NCBI GenBank assembly: GCA_002840845.1
Contig: PHCS01000009.1
Coordinates: forward strand, 1-59,656
DNA: 59,656 nt
From: Betaproteobacteria bacterium HGW-Betaproteobacteria-14
GTDB taxonomy: Bacteria > Pseudomonadota > Gammaproteobacteria > Burkholderiales > Rhodocyclaceae
Reading direction: 5' to 3'
In this document: in pieces, positions 17,315-25,647 of the stretch
Layout: each line of letters starts with the position of its first letter
Position numbering within the stretch: the first letter of the stretch is position 1
Notes under the pieces: generated by a model
Seen by the model: only the letters and a program-made list of their open reading frames with translations
Told to the model about the DNA's origin: nothing
Databases searched by the model: none
Position numbers and translations under genes: made by a program

Positions 17315-17889
17315 TAACGGGCAATGCGGTCTGCGATCCAGCGCTTCATCTCCGCCATGTCGGCATCGAACTTGCCGCAACTCATCAGGCTCAGTCCAAA
17401 CACGTAGGCATAGAGCAGCAGGCTGCGGCTGGAGGCTTCCAGCGGCGGCATGCCGCGCGCTTCGAAACCCTTGCGGCCGAATTCAAGACGTTTGGCGTCA
17501 ACCTCTTCCACCACCGCCGCAGCGGCAGGATCGCGCCGCGCCCAGTCGCGCATGGCGATTTCGATGAGCATGCCCTTGCGGTTGCGGTTGGCGCTATAGA
17601 CCTCGATGACATGGTAGGCGCGGGGGAGTTCCTCGCCGGGCACGGCGCGGGTCTGCTTCTGGATATCCTTGATGCGGCCATCCTTCCATGTTTTCAGCAC
17701 CGCATCCAGGAGGTCTCGGCGATCCTTGAAATGCCAGTAGAAGCTGCCCTTGGTGACTTTCAGGCGCTTCGCCAACACCTCGACGCGAATGCCGTCGAGG
17801 CCTTTCTCGGCGAGGATGGCCAGCGATGCCTTGATCCAGGCTTCGCGGTCGAGCTGGGTGCGCCCGGGTTCGGACTTGGTTCTGCTCAT
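17314..17889 (-). CDS. TetR/AcrR-family transcriptional regulator
   Basis: The product is 191 aa. The N-terminal TetR DNA-binding domain includes the helix-turn-helix RVEVLAKRLKVTKGSFYWHFKDRRDLLDAVL at about residues 35-65; the remainder is a helical ligand-binding domain. The gene is divergent from etfB, and an 18 bp inverted repeat in the gap is its likely operator. Placed between an importer operon and ETF/acyl-CoA dehydrogenase genes, it probably senses an acyl-CoA or fatty acid and represses these genes, as PsrA- or FadR-type TetR proteins do. The ligand is not readable. Confidence 0.93.
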   Translation of the reverse strand: MSRTKSEPGRTQLDREAWIKASLAILAEKGLDGIRVEVLAKRLKVTKGSFYWHFKDRRDLLDAVLKTWKDGRIKDIQKQTRAVPGEELPRAYHVIEVYSANRNRKGMLIEIAMRDWARRDPAAAAVVEEVDAKRLEFGRKGFEARGMPPLEASSRSLLLYAYVFGLSLMSCGKFDADMAEMKRWIADRIAR

Positions 17890-17940
17890 TGCCGTCAGCT
17901 GTATTGAAATCCTGTCGGGCTTGCGATAGGATACGCTTTA

Positions 17941-17958
17941 CCATACGGTAGCGTATGG
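17941..17958. promoter_or_regulatory. Putative TetR-family operator
   Basis: CCATACG, 4 central bases GTAG, then CGTATGG make a perfect 7+7 inverted repeat. It lies 52 bases upstream of the regulator ATG (17889) and about 30 bases upstream of the predicted etfB -35, a position suited to autoregulation and control of the divergent etf genes. Confidence 0.65.
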
Positions 17959-17985
17959 ATGAATTCTGCCGGCACCCGCCGGCCG

Positions 17986-18014
17986 TGTCAAATCCCTCGA
18001 CCCGGTGCCATAAT
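17986..18014 (+). promoter_or_regulatory. Putative etfBA promoter
   Basis: A weak -35 TGTCAA (17986-17991) is followed after 17 bases by -10 CATAAT (18009-18014). The predicted start is near 18021, leaving a leader of about 55 bases before etfB. Confidence 0.4.
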
Positions 18015-18076
18015 CTGCCGGAGGAGAGACAGCCGCGCGCGGCGCGGCGTTCGCAATAACGCAAAGGAGAACGGGA

Positions 18077-18826
18077 TTGAAGATCCTCGTACCGGTCAAG
18101 CGCGTCGTTGACTACAACGTCAAGGTGCGCGTCAAGGGCGACGGTTCCGGCGTGGACCTCGCCAACGTCAAGATGTCGATGAACCCCTTCGACGAGATAG
18201 CCGTCGAGGAGGCGGTGCGTTTGAGGGAAGCCGGCATTGCCACCGAAGTAGTGGCAATTTCCTGCGGTCTTGCCGCCTGCCAGGAAACCCTGCGCACGGC
18301 ACTGGCCATCGGGGCGGACCGCGCCATCCTGGTTGAGACCGACGTCGAACTGCAGCCGCTCGCCGTGGCCAAGCTGATGAAGGCCGTGGCCGACAAGGAG
18401 GGGCCGCAGCTGGTCATCTTCGGCAAGCAGGCCATCGACGACGATGCCAACCAGACCGGCCAGATGTTCGCAGCGCTGATGGGCTGGCCGCAGGCCACCT
18501 TCGCCTCGAAGGTGGTCATTGCCGACGGCAAGGCCACGGTGACGCGCGAGATCGACGGCGGCCTGGAAACCGTCGAGCTGGCCCTGCCGGCGGTGGTCAC
18601 CACCGACCTGCGCCTGAACGAGCCGCGCTATGCCACGCTGCCCAACATCATGAAGGCCAAGAAGAAACCGCTGGACAACCAGAAGCCGGCCGATCTCGGC
18701 GTCGATGTCTCGCCGCGGCTGAAGACCCTCAAGGTTGCCGAGCCGCCCAAGCGTGCCGGCGGCGTCAAGGTGGCGGACGTAAAGCAACTGGTGGACAAAC
18801 TCAAGAACGAAGCGAAGGTGATCTGA
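18077..18826 (+). CDS. etfB: Electron transfer flavoprotein beta subunit
   Basis: The product is 249 aa. EtfB with EtfA carries electrons from acyl-CoA dehydrogenases to ETF-ubiquinone oxidoreductase. The N terminus [20 protein letters not shown] and the signature [31 protein letters not shown] are typical of group I ETF. The start codon is TTG (18077): AAAGGAGA lies at ideal spacing and the protein alignment begins exactly there. The stop overlaps the etfA start (TGATG). Confidence 0.96.
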   Translation: MKILVPVKRVVDYNVKVRVKGDGSGVDLANVKMSMNPFDEIAVEEAVRLREAGIATEVVAISCGLAACQETLRTALAIGADRAILVETDVELQPLAVAKLMKAVADKEGPQLVIFGKQAIDDDANQTGQMFAALMGWPQATFASKVVIADGKATVTREIDGGLETVELALPAVVTTDLRLNEPRYATLPNIMKAKKKPLDNQKPADLGVDVSPRLKTLKVAEPPKRAGGVKVADVKQLVDKLKNEAKVI

Positions 18827-19758
18827 TGAGCATCCTTGTCCTTGCAGAACACGACAACGCGTCGCTGAAGGCAGCGACGCTCAACACGCTTACCGCCGCG
18901 AAGAGTATCGGCGGTGAAATCCACGTGCTGGTAGCGGGCAGCGGCTGCGCCGCCGCCGCCCAAGAAGCGGCCGGATTGGAAGGCGTCGCCAAGGTGCGGG
19001 TGGCGGATGCCGCCCCCTATGCGGAGCAGATGCCGGAAAACCTGGCCGCGCTGGTCGTGGCCAACGCAGGCGGCTACACGCACATCCTTGCGCCCGCCTC
19101 CACCTTCGGCAAGAACGTCATGCCGCGCGTGGCGGCATTGCTGGACGTGGCGCAGGTCTCCGATATCGTTGCCGTCGAATCCGCCGACACCTTCGTGCGG
19201 CCGATTTATGCCGGCAATGCCCTGGCGACGGTGCAGAGCGCAGACAGCGTCAAGGTCATCACTGTGCGCGGCACGGCTTTCGAGGCGGCAGGGAAGGGCG
19301 GCACGGCCACTGTCGAGCCGGTCGAGGCCGGCGCCGACCTCGGCGTCGCGAAACTTGTCGGCCGCGAGTTGACCAAGAGTGCGCGTCCCGAGCTGGGTGC
19401 CGCGAAGATCATCGTCTCGGGCGGCCGCGGACTGGCCAACGGTGAGAACTACCACAAGCTGCTGGAGCCTTTGGCCGACAAGTTGGGCGCCGCGCTGGGC
19501 GCCTCGCGCGCTGCGGTCGATGCTGGGTTCGTGCCAAACGACTACCAGGTCGGTCAGACCGGCAAGATCGTCGCGCCGGATCTGTATATCGCCATCGGCA
19601 TCTCCGGCGCGATCCAGCACCTGGCCGGCATGAAAGACAGCAAGGTGATCGTGGCCATCAACAAGGATCCCGAGGCACCGATCTTCCAGGTGGCCGACTA
19701 CGGTCTGGTGGCCGACCTCTTCCAGGCCGTGCCGGAGTTGATAGCCGAACTGGGCTGA
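18826..19758 (+). CDS. etfA: Electron transfer flavoprotein alpha subunit
   Basis: The product is 310 aa, FAD-binding subunit of ETF. The C-terminal FAD domain is clear: [16 protein letters not shown], the [39 protein letters not shown] stretch and [18 protein letters not shown]. It is translationally coupled to etfB and followed 6 bp later by the FimV-like gene, so all appear to share one transcript with the acyl-CoA dehydrogenase downstream. Confidence 0.97.
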   Translation: MSILVLAEHDNASLKAATLNTLTAAKSIGGEIHVLVAGSGCAAAAQEAAGLEGVAKVRVADAAPYAEQMPENLAALVVANAGGYTHILAPASTFGKNVMPRVAALLDVAQVSDIVAVESADTFVRPIYAGNALATVQSADSVKVITVRGTAFEAAGKGGTATVEPVEAGADLGVAKLVGRELTKSARPELGAAKIIVSGGRGLANGENYHKLLEPLADKLGAALGASRAAVDAGFVPNDYQVGQTGKIVAPDLYIAIGISGAIQHLAGMKDSKVIVAINKDPEAPIFQVADYGLVADLFQAVPELIAELG

Positions 19759-19764
19759 GCGCCA

Positions 19765-20934
19765 ATGGGCCGGCTTCGCGCCGCGGTATGCATGCAGGCA
19801 TCGCTCTTGCTGCTTGTCGTTCTGCCCGCGAAGACAGCTTTATCTACGCCAATCGAGCCGGAAATGCAGCTGAGCCTGCAATTGTCCCTGGCATCGGCCA
19901 CGGATGATGAGCGCGAGCTGCTGCGTCGCGAATACCGCCTGACGCAGTCGTCCAGCGAGTTCTGGATCGGCTTCGACAGCCTGAATGCGCGCATACACGA
20001 AACAGCCGACCTGGTTCGGTCACTGCGCGGCCTGATCGAGGGCTCGACGGTTTCAGCATCACCCCCCCTTTCATTGTTGGCCGGCCTCGATACCGCGCCT
20101 GCCGAGCCGGCTTCCTCGGCAGCCTTGCCGAAGTCGTCGCAGTTGTCGGCGCCCAAGGTGGTCGCTCCGCAAAACACCTTGATGTGGGCGGCGCTGGGGG
20201 GCGCCGTGCTGGCGCTGCTGACTTTGTTGTTGTTGCGACGCCAGGCTGCCAAGGATCAGATTCGCCGAGGTGCGTATGTGCGCGCCGACATGATGGCGCA
20301 GACTGCGGCCATGCCGCCGTCCGCGGCACCGGCGATCACGCCGCCGCCCGCGCTGGGTATGCTGCCGCAGGCCAGCGAAAGCCTGGAAGGGCTGAAACGC
20401 CTGACCGTACCCTCGGCTGAGGCAATGTTGCCCAGCGTCGATCCCGTCCGCGAGGAAATGGATCATGCCCTCGACCTCGCCGAGGTGATGCTGAGCTACG
20501 GGCGCACGACGGGGGCCATGCAAACCCTGAAGGACTACCTGCAAGGCCACGCGACGGTATCCGTCAGGCCGTGGCTGAAAATGCTCGGCCTCTATCGACA
20601 GACCGGCATGCGCGAGGACTTTGAACAGGCCGCAGGGACGGTGCACCGCCATTTCAACGTCAAGGTGCCAGGCTGGGATGAGGGCGTCTCCGAAGTGCCT
20701 CTGCGCTCCTTCTTCGACGAGGATGAAGGCATCGAGATCCTCGGATTAGAGCAACTTCCCCACATTCTGGCGAAGATTCAGGCAACATGGCCCGAGATTT
20801 CCTGTGGGGAATACCTGCGCCATTTGCTCGTCGACAATCGCGACGGCGGACGCATGGGCTTTCCTGTCTCGGTCGTGGCCGAGATCCTGTTGCTGGAAGA
20901 TATTCTGGAAGACCGCCTGAGCGGTCGTGCGTGA
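19765..20934 (+). CDS. FimV-like single-pass membrane protein
   Basis: The product is 389 aa. Residues 1 to about 27 are signal-like (ASLLLLVVLPAKTALS); 28-130 form a periplasmic, partly helical region; 137-157 are a transmembrane helix (TLMWAALGGAVLALLTLLLL); then comes a Pro/Ala-rich linker. From about residue 225, HALDLAEVMLSYGRTTGAMQTLKDYL and PWLKMLGLYRQTGMREDFEQAAGTVHRHFNVKVPGWDE resemble the TPR-like cytoplasmic part of FimV, a polar hub protein linked to type IV pili. No LysM domain is seen. It lies between etfA and an acyl-CoA dehydrogenase gene, an odd place. ATG 19765 or 19792 could be the start; neither has a good Shine-Dalgarno. Confidence 0.65.
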   Translation: MGRLRAAVCMQASLLLLVVLPAKTALSTPIEPEMQLSLQLSLASATDDERELLRREYRLTQSSSEFWIGFDSLNARIHETADLVRSLRGLIEGSTVSASPPLSLLAGLDTAPAEPASSAALPKSSQLSAPKVVAPQNTLMWAALGGAVLALLTLLLLRRQAAKDQIRRGAYVRADMMAQTAAMPPSAAPAITPPPALGMLPQASESLEGLKRLTVPSAEAMLPSVDPVREEMDHALDLAEVMLSYGRTTGAMQTLKDYLQGHATVSVRPWLKMLGLYRQTGMREDFEQAAGTVHRHFNVKVPGWDEGVSEVPLRSFFDEDEGIEILGLEQLPHILAKIQATWPEISCGEYLRHLLVDNRDGGRMGFPVSVVAEILLLEDILEDRLSGRA

Positions 20935-20952
20935 CAACCCTAGGAGAAAACG

Positions 20953-22743
20953 ATGAGCACCTATTCCGCCCCCCTTCGTGACATGCACTTCGTACTGCGC
21001 GAACTGGCCGGCATCGAGCTGGTCGGCAAGCTGCCCGGCTACGAGGAGGCAACACCTGACACCATCGACGCCATCCTCGAGGAAGCCGGCAAGTTCGCTT
21101 CGGGCGTCCTTTCCCCGATCAATACTACCGGCGACCACGAGGGGGCGCAGTGGAAGGACAGCAACGTCACCATGCCGCAGGGCTTCAAGGAGGCCTACCG
21201 GCAGTTCGTCGAGAACGGCTGGAACGGCATCGGCTGCGAACCGGAGTACGGTGGTCAGGGCATGCCCAAGGTGGTCGTGGCGGCCGTGCAGGAGATGTGG
21301 AAGGCCTCCAACATGGCCTTTTCGCTGTGCCCGCTGCTTACCACCGGCGCCATCGAGGCGATCGTCCTCAACGGCTCGCCCGAGCTGAAGCAGGCCTACC
21401 TGCCGAAGATGATCGAGGGCAGCTGGACCGGCACCATGAACCTTACCGAGCCGCAAGCCGGCTCCGACCTCGCGCTGGTGCGCTCGCGCGCCGTGCCGCA
21501 GGGCGACGGCACCTACAAGGTCTTCGGCCAGAAGATCTTCATCACCTACGGCGAGCACGACATGACGGACAACATCATCCATCTCGTGCTGGCCCGCACG
21601 CCGGACGCGCCCGAGGGTGTCAAGGGCATCTCCCTCTTCGTCGTGCCGAAGTTCCTCCTCAATGCCGACGGCACGCCAGGCGCGCGCAATGACGTGCGCT
21701 GCGTTTCCATCGAGCACAAGCTGGGCATCCATGCCTCGCCGACGGCCGTGCTCGCCTACGGCGACAACGGCGGCGCCACCGGCTACCTCGTCGGCAAGGA
21801 GAACGAGGGCCTCAAGTACATGTTCGTCATGATGAACGCGGCGCGCTTCGCCGTCGGCCTGGAAGGCGTGGCCATTGCCGACCGTGCCTACCAGCGGGCC
21901 CTCGAGTACGCCAGGGAACGCGTGCAGGGCCGCGACCTCGTCGAGGGCGGGGGCGCCGTGCCGATCATCCGCCACCCCGACATCCGCCGCATGCTCATGC
22001 TGATGAAGTCGCAGACGGAAGCGATGCGGGCCCTCGCCTATGTCGTGGCGGCGGCGCACGATGCGGCGGCGCGCCACCCCGATGCGGAGGAGCGTAAACG
22101 CAACCAGGCCTTCGTCGACCTGATGATCCCTGTGGTCAAGGGCTGGAGCACAGAGACCGGCATCGAAGTCGCCTCGCTCGGCGTGCAGATCCACGGCGGC
22201 ATGGGATTCATCGAGGAGACCGGCGCCGCGCAGTACCTGCGCGACGCGCGCATCACCACCATCTACGAGGGCACCACCGGCATTCAGGCCAACGACCTGA
22301 TCGGACGCAAGATCGCGCGCGAGGGCGGTGCCACCATCAAGGCGGTGGCCGGCATTATGCAGCAGGTCGAGGCGGCGCTGGCCAAGCAGCCCGGCGAGGA
22401 TTTCGCAGCCATCCATGCCGGCTTCTCGCGTGGCGTGGCGGCGGTGGCCGAAGCGGCTACCTACATCGCGACGAACTTCAGCCAGGACATCAAGGGGGTG
22501 CATGTCGGTGCCGTGCCTTTTCTGAAGCTGATGGGCATCGTCAGCGGCGGCTGGCAGATGGCGCGCGCCGCGTTGGTGGCTCAGGCGAAGATCGCTGCGG
22601 GCGACAAGGATCCTTACTATCCGACCAAGATCGCCACGGCCCGTTTCTACGCCGACCATGTCCTGTCACAGGCACCCGGATTGGCCCAGACGGTGATCAA
22701 GGGCGGTGCCGGAGCGATGGCGGTGCCTGAAGAGCATTTGTAA
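20953..22743 (+). CDS. Acyl-CoA dehydrogenase (long, about 600 aa type)
   Basis: The product is 596 aa, an FAD-dependent enzyme that introduces a double bond into an acyl-CoA and passes electrons to ETF. FAD/substrate motifs are MNLTEPQAGSDLALVRSRAV and FGQKIFITYGEHDM. The catalytic glutamate sits in IYEGTTGIQANDLIGRK, and GVQIHGGMGFIEETGAAQYLRDARI is the usual C-terminal core. A further C-terminal extension of about 130 aa matches the subgroup annotated as DmdC-like or long acyl-CoA dehydrogenase. The start ATG follows AGGAGAAAACG. Co-transcription with etfBA fits its need for ETF. Confidence 0.95.
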   Translation: MSTYSAPLRDMHFVLRELAGIELVGKLPGYEEATPDTIDAILEEAGKFASGVLSPINTTGDHEGAQWKDSNVTMPQGFKEAYRQFVENGWNGIGCEPEYGGQGMPKVVVAAVQEMWKASNMAFSLCPLLTTGAIEAIVLNGSPELKQAYLPKMIEGSWTGTMNLTEPQAGSDLALVRSRAVPQGDGTYKVFGQKIFITYGEHDMTDNIIHLVLARTPDAPEGVKGISLFVVPKFLLNADGTPGARNDVRCVSIEHKLGIHASPTAVLAYGDNGGATGYLVGKENEGLKYMFVMMNAARFAVGLEGVAIADRAYQRALEYARERVQGRDLVEGGGAVPIIRHPDIRRMLMLMKSQTEAMRALAYVVAAAHDAAARHPDAEERKRNQAFVDLMIPVVKGWSTETGIEVASLGVQIHGGMGFIEETGAAQYLRDARITTIYEGTTGIQANDLIGRKIAREGGATIKAVAGIMQQVEAALAKQPGEDFAAIHAGFSRGVAAVAEAATYIATNFSQDIKGVHVGAVPFLKLMGIVSGGWQMARAALVAQAKIAAGDKDPYYPTKIATARFYADHVLSQAPGLAQTVIKGGAGAMAVPEEHL

Positions 22744-22751
22744 TCGTGGGC

Positions 22752-22787
22752 GGGGCGGCGCATCAGTCGCCGCCCCTCTATTTATTT
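22752..22787 (+). terminator. Intrinsic terminator of the etf/acyl-CoA dehydrogenase operon
   Basis: A perfect 9 bp stem, GGGGCGGCG (22752-22760) and CGCCGCCCC (22768-22776) with loop CATCAGT, is followed by TCTATTTATTT. It begins 8 bases after the stop codon. Confidence 0.85.
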
Positions 22788-22870
22788 CTGCCGCCGGTCT
22801 GTTGGCCGCGCACCGGTTTCATTACTCAATTGATTGATTCATAAATGAAAAAGCGTTTTTCGAGGCGTTG

Positions 22871-22890
22871 CTGTCGTGAGTCAACGACAG
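22871..22890. other. Inverted repeat in the DUF1631 upstream region
   Basis: CTGTCGT (22871-22877) and ACGACAG (22884-22890) are perfect 7 bp arms around GAGTCA. It could be an operator or a hairpin; no factor can be assigned. Confidence 0.45.
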
Positions 22891-22930
22891 TTGCGCCCTG
22901 AATCACCGCATGCTATCTATTATTCAAATA

Positions 22931-22948
22931 CCGTGAAATATTTCACGG
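22931..22948. promoter_or_regulatory. Perfect 18 bp palindrome upstream of the c-di-GMP riboswitch
   Basis: CCGTGAAATATTTCACGG reads the same on both strands with no mismatch. Its size and symmetry fit a homodimeric regulator site. It lies about 80 bases upstream of the riboswitch, in the likely promoter region of the DUF1631 gene. Confidence 0.5.
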
Positions 22949-23023
22949 TGGCTCCTGAGGGCTTCGCTGTTGAAGGCCTCTAGAAAGAGATGCATCTGCC
23001 GTTGTTGCAGGTGGATCCAAGAA

Positions 23024-23124
23024 TCTGAAAAGGGCAAACCCATCGAAAGATGGGGGCGCAAAACAACCGGTCTAAGGGATTTCCCAGCTCGGGGAAGTTC
23101 TAAGGCAGCGGAGTCGCCAGATAG
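23024..23124 (+). ncRNA. Cyclic-di-GMP-I (GEMM) riboswitch
   Basis: The sequence follows the GEMM-I consensus in order: AAAGGGCAAACC; a short stem capped by a GAAA tetraloop (CATC GAAA GATG, 23041-23052); GGGGCGCAAA then CCGGTCTAAG; a variable second arm; and the closing conserved TAAGGCAGCGGAGTCGCC (23101-23118). The tetraloop and its receptor arm are both kept, as in the well-studied Vc2 aptamer. The downstream gene, DUF1631, starts at 23332, leaving about 210 bases for an expression platform. No U-tract terminator follows the aptamer, so control of translation or stability is more likely than termination. Confidence 0.93.
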
Positions 23125-23160
23125 GGGTCGCAATGTCATGTGCCTTTCTTTCTGTCAATG

Positions 23161-23308
23161 CAACGCCGGGCGAAACGGCCCGGATTGCGCCGATTCTGGT
23201 TTCCCGCCTGACCGGCTGCCTGCGCCTCCATCCCGGTGACGTTCGTCCTCCGGCTGCTGCCCTTTCGGCATCGGCCTGATGGATGTTGCCTGCCGCGCCT
23301 TTGCGCGG
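23161..23308 (+). promoter_or_regulatory. Candidate expression platform between riboswitch and DUF1631
   Basis: After the aptamer there are two GC-rich hairpins: CCGGGC/GCCCGG around GAAACG (near 23167-23184), and CCGCGC (23293-23298) with GCGCGG (23303-23308) around CTTT. In between, GCCTCCA (23224-23230) is exactly complementary to TGGAGGC (23321-23327), which contains the Shine-Dalgarno of the next gene. A masking and unmasking mechanism is possible. Only the pairing potential is seen; the mechanism is inference. Confidence 0.35.
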
Positions 23309-23331
23309 TACGGCCAAGACTGGAGGCACGT

Positions 23332-25647
23332 ATGGCTGCGAGCGCGTTAAGCAATGTCGTCAACCTGAGCGAGCGGCGCCAGTTGAGCGCGGCGGAGTCC
23401 AGCCGCATGCTCAACGATTGCCGCGAACTGGCCATGAAGCGGCTGTCCGGTTCGCTGCGCGAAATGCTGGCCGATGTCGAAGAAGACCTGTTCCAGATGG
23501 CCGAGGCCAGCTACGACCGCGAAATGCAGAACCTCTATCTCGAGGTGCGCGGCAAGGCCAAGGAGAAATGGCCGAAAATCGAAGCGGCCTTCTCGCGCCA
23601 TTTCATCGATGTCTTCAACCACAAGACGCGCGGCGAGATGGACTCCGCCATGAAGACCCTTGCCGCCTCGACGCAGGAACTGCGCCTGGTCGAGGAGGAC
23701 GATCTTGCCGAAAGCATCGCCATGCAGGAACTCGCTGCGCGCCTGCGAGAGCAGAACGAGGATGAACTCTCGCTTCTCGGCGAGCGGGTTGCCATGCTGC
23801 TCGGCAAGAACGAACTGAAGGACGAGGAGAATCCCATCAGCCCGCAGGCCGTCTGCGATGCGCTGAAGCTCGCCTGCAACGAGATCGAGGGCAGCGTAAA
23901 GCTCAAGCTGGTGCTGCTCAAGCAGATCGAGCAGCATGTTTCCAGTGCGCTGCACGCCGTCTATGCCGACCTCAACAGCGAGATGGTGCGCTGGAACGTT
24001 CTGCCCGACTTGCGTGCCGCCTATCGCAAGGCGGTGAGCAATACGCCGGCCGCGAGGCCGGCGGCCTCCCAGGCGCCGGATGCCGCACCGACCCAGCGCG
24101 AACCGAGCGGCGGCGGCGACCTGTTCGCCGTCCTGCAGCAGCTTATGTTGCAGACACGGTCAGCAGACATGCCCGGATTCTCCGGCACGACGTCCGGCGT
24201 TCAGGCGCCGGCGTTGACAACCGTTCCCGGCGGTGCGCCTGTCGCCGGCACCGTGTCTCAGGCGGCCATGGTCCAGGACGGGTTCATCGACACCCTCACG
24301 GAAATGCAGCGCCTCGACACGCTGATGGGCGCGAAGAGCCGCGTCGCAGACCTGCCCGATCTCGGCCAGGCGCTCGGCACCATGAATATCCTGCACCAGG
24401 TCAAGGCCAACAGCCTGGAGCAGGGTGTCGGCCAACTTGATGCGATCACCATCGACATCGTCGCCATGCTGTTCGATTTCATCTTCGACGACGCGAAGAT
24501 TCCCGACCCCATCAAGGCGCTCGTGGGACGCCTGCAGATCCCGGTGCTCAAAGTGGCAATGCTCGACAAGTCCTTCTTTTCAAGCAGGACGCACCCGGCC
24601 CGCCGGCTGCTGGACGGGATATCGCAGGCCGCAGTGGCCTGGGGCCAGACGGTAGACCAGGACGACCCGCTCTTCGGGGAAGTCGCCTTCATCGCCGAGC
24701 GCATCCAGAGCGACTTCGACCGGGATGTACAGATCTTCACCGACGCACTCAATCTGCTGAATGCCTTCATTGCCGAACGGGATGCCATCGCGGAGGGCAT
24801 CGCGGATCGTTCGGCAGATCTCATGCGCAAGCGCGAGACGGAGGAGATCGCCTGGGTCGTCGCCGGCGAAGCGGTGTCGCGCCGCCTGGCATCGAGTGTG
24901 CCGCAGGGTGTGCAGCGCTTCCTGCTCGACCATTGGCAGCATGTGCTGAAGGAGCTATACATTCGCCATGGCGAGGAGCATCACGCCTATTTGAGTGCTT
25001 TGGCCATGATGGACGATCTGCTCTGGAGCGTGGCGCCGAAGGCGAACAGCGATGAGCGCAAGCAATTGGTGAACACGTTGCCGGGCCTGCTGCGTGCCAT
25101 GCATGTCGGTCTTGACGTTATCGGCCTGCCGCAGGAACAGCGCGGCCACTTCTTCGACGAACTGGTCGCACTACATTCCGCCGCAGTGAAGGCGGGTCTG
25201 GTAGGGGCAGAGGCGCCCAAATCAATCGAGACGTTGCCGCATGCAGCCATGCCGCTGCCCCCCCAGTACAGCATCAATCCGGAAGGGGAACTGCTCATTA
25301 CACGCATCACGGAGGAGGATGTGCAGATCGACGAAGTGGCGCTGGTCGGTGCCAGCACCGTCCTGGAGGCGGGAGACATTCATTTGCAGGAAGTGGCGGC
25401 GCTTGGTCGCGGCGACTGGGTGGAGTTCAGCCAGGGCGAAGGAGCGGCAGCGCGCGCGCGGCTTTCCTGGGTCAGTCCGAAACGCGGAATCTTCCTCTTC
25501 ACCAATCCGCGTTCGCCGCGCGCGACTTCCATTTCGCAGGAAGCCCTGGCCTACAAGTTCAGGACGGGCACGGCGCGGATCGTGACCGATGAGCCCCTGT
25601 TCGAGCGCGCGGTCAATGGCATGCTCGGCAGCCTGCAAATCGCCTGA
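23332..25647 (+). CDS. DUF1631 family protein with PilZ-like C-terminal barrel
   Basis: The product is 771 aa. The bulk is helical and matches the DUF1631 family (SRMLNDCRELAMKRLSGSLREMLADVEEDLFQMAE at the start; FNHKTRGEMDSAMKTLA). A low-complexity Ala/Pro linker lies near residues 235-290. The last roughly 100 residues (GRGDWVEFSQGEGAAARARLSWVSPKRGIFLFTNPRSP) look like a small beta barrel similar to atypical PilZ domains, but lack the RxxxR and DxSxxG c-di-GMP-binding motifs. The function of the family is not established. A c-di-GMP riboswitch in its leader ties its expression to that second messenger. ATG 23332 follows GGAGGCACGT; a longer open frame to 23236 is rejected. Confidence 0.88.
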   Translation: MAASALSNVVNLSERRQLSAAESSRMLNDCRELAMKRLSGSLREMLADVEEDLFQMAEASYDREMQNLYLEVRGKAKEKWPKIEAAFSRHFIDVFNHKTRGEMDSAMKTLAASTQELRLVEEDDLAESIAMQELAARLREQNEDELSLLGERVAMLLGKNELKDEENPISPQAVCDALKLACNEIEGSVKLKLVLLKQIEQHVSSALHAVYADLNSEMVRWNVLPDLRAAYRKAVSNTPAARPAASQAPDAAPTQREPSGGGDLFAVLQQLMLQTRSADMPGFSGTTSGVQAPALTTVPGGAPVAGTVSQAAMVQDGFIDTLTEMQRLDTLMGAKSRVADLPDLGQALGTMNILHQVKANSLEQGVGQLDAITIDIVAMLFDFIFDDAKIPDPIKALVGRLQIPVLKVAMLDKSFFSSRTHPARRLLDGISQAAVAWGQTVDQDDPLFGEVAFIAERIQSDFDRDVQIFTDALNLLNAFIAERDAIAEGIADRSADLMRKRETEEIAWVVAGEAVSRRLASSVPQGVQRFLLDHWQHVLKELYIRHGEEHHAYLSALAMMDDLLWSVAPKANSDERKQLVNTLPGLLRAMHVGLDVIGLPQEQRGHFFDELVALHSAAVKAGLVGAEAPKSIETLPHAAMPLPPQYSINPEGELLITRITEEDVQIDEVALVGASTVLEAGDIHLQEVAALGRGDWVEFSQGEGAAARARLSWVSPKRGIFLFTNPRSPRATSISQEALAYKFRTGTARIVTDEPLFERAVNGMLGSLQIA

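Noticed and set aside
22970-23239. 89-codon open frame in the gap before DUF1631
   Set aside because: It overlaps the c-di-GMP riboswitch, whose conserved bases explain the sequence better than a protein.
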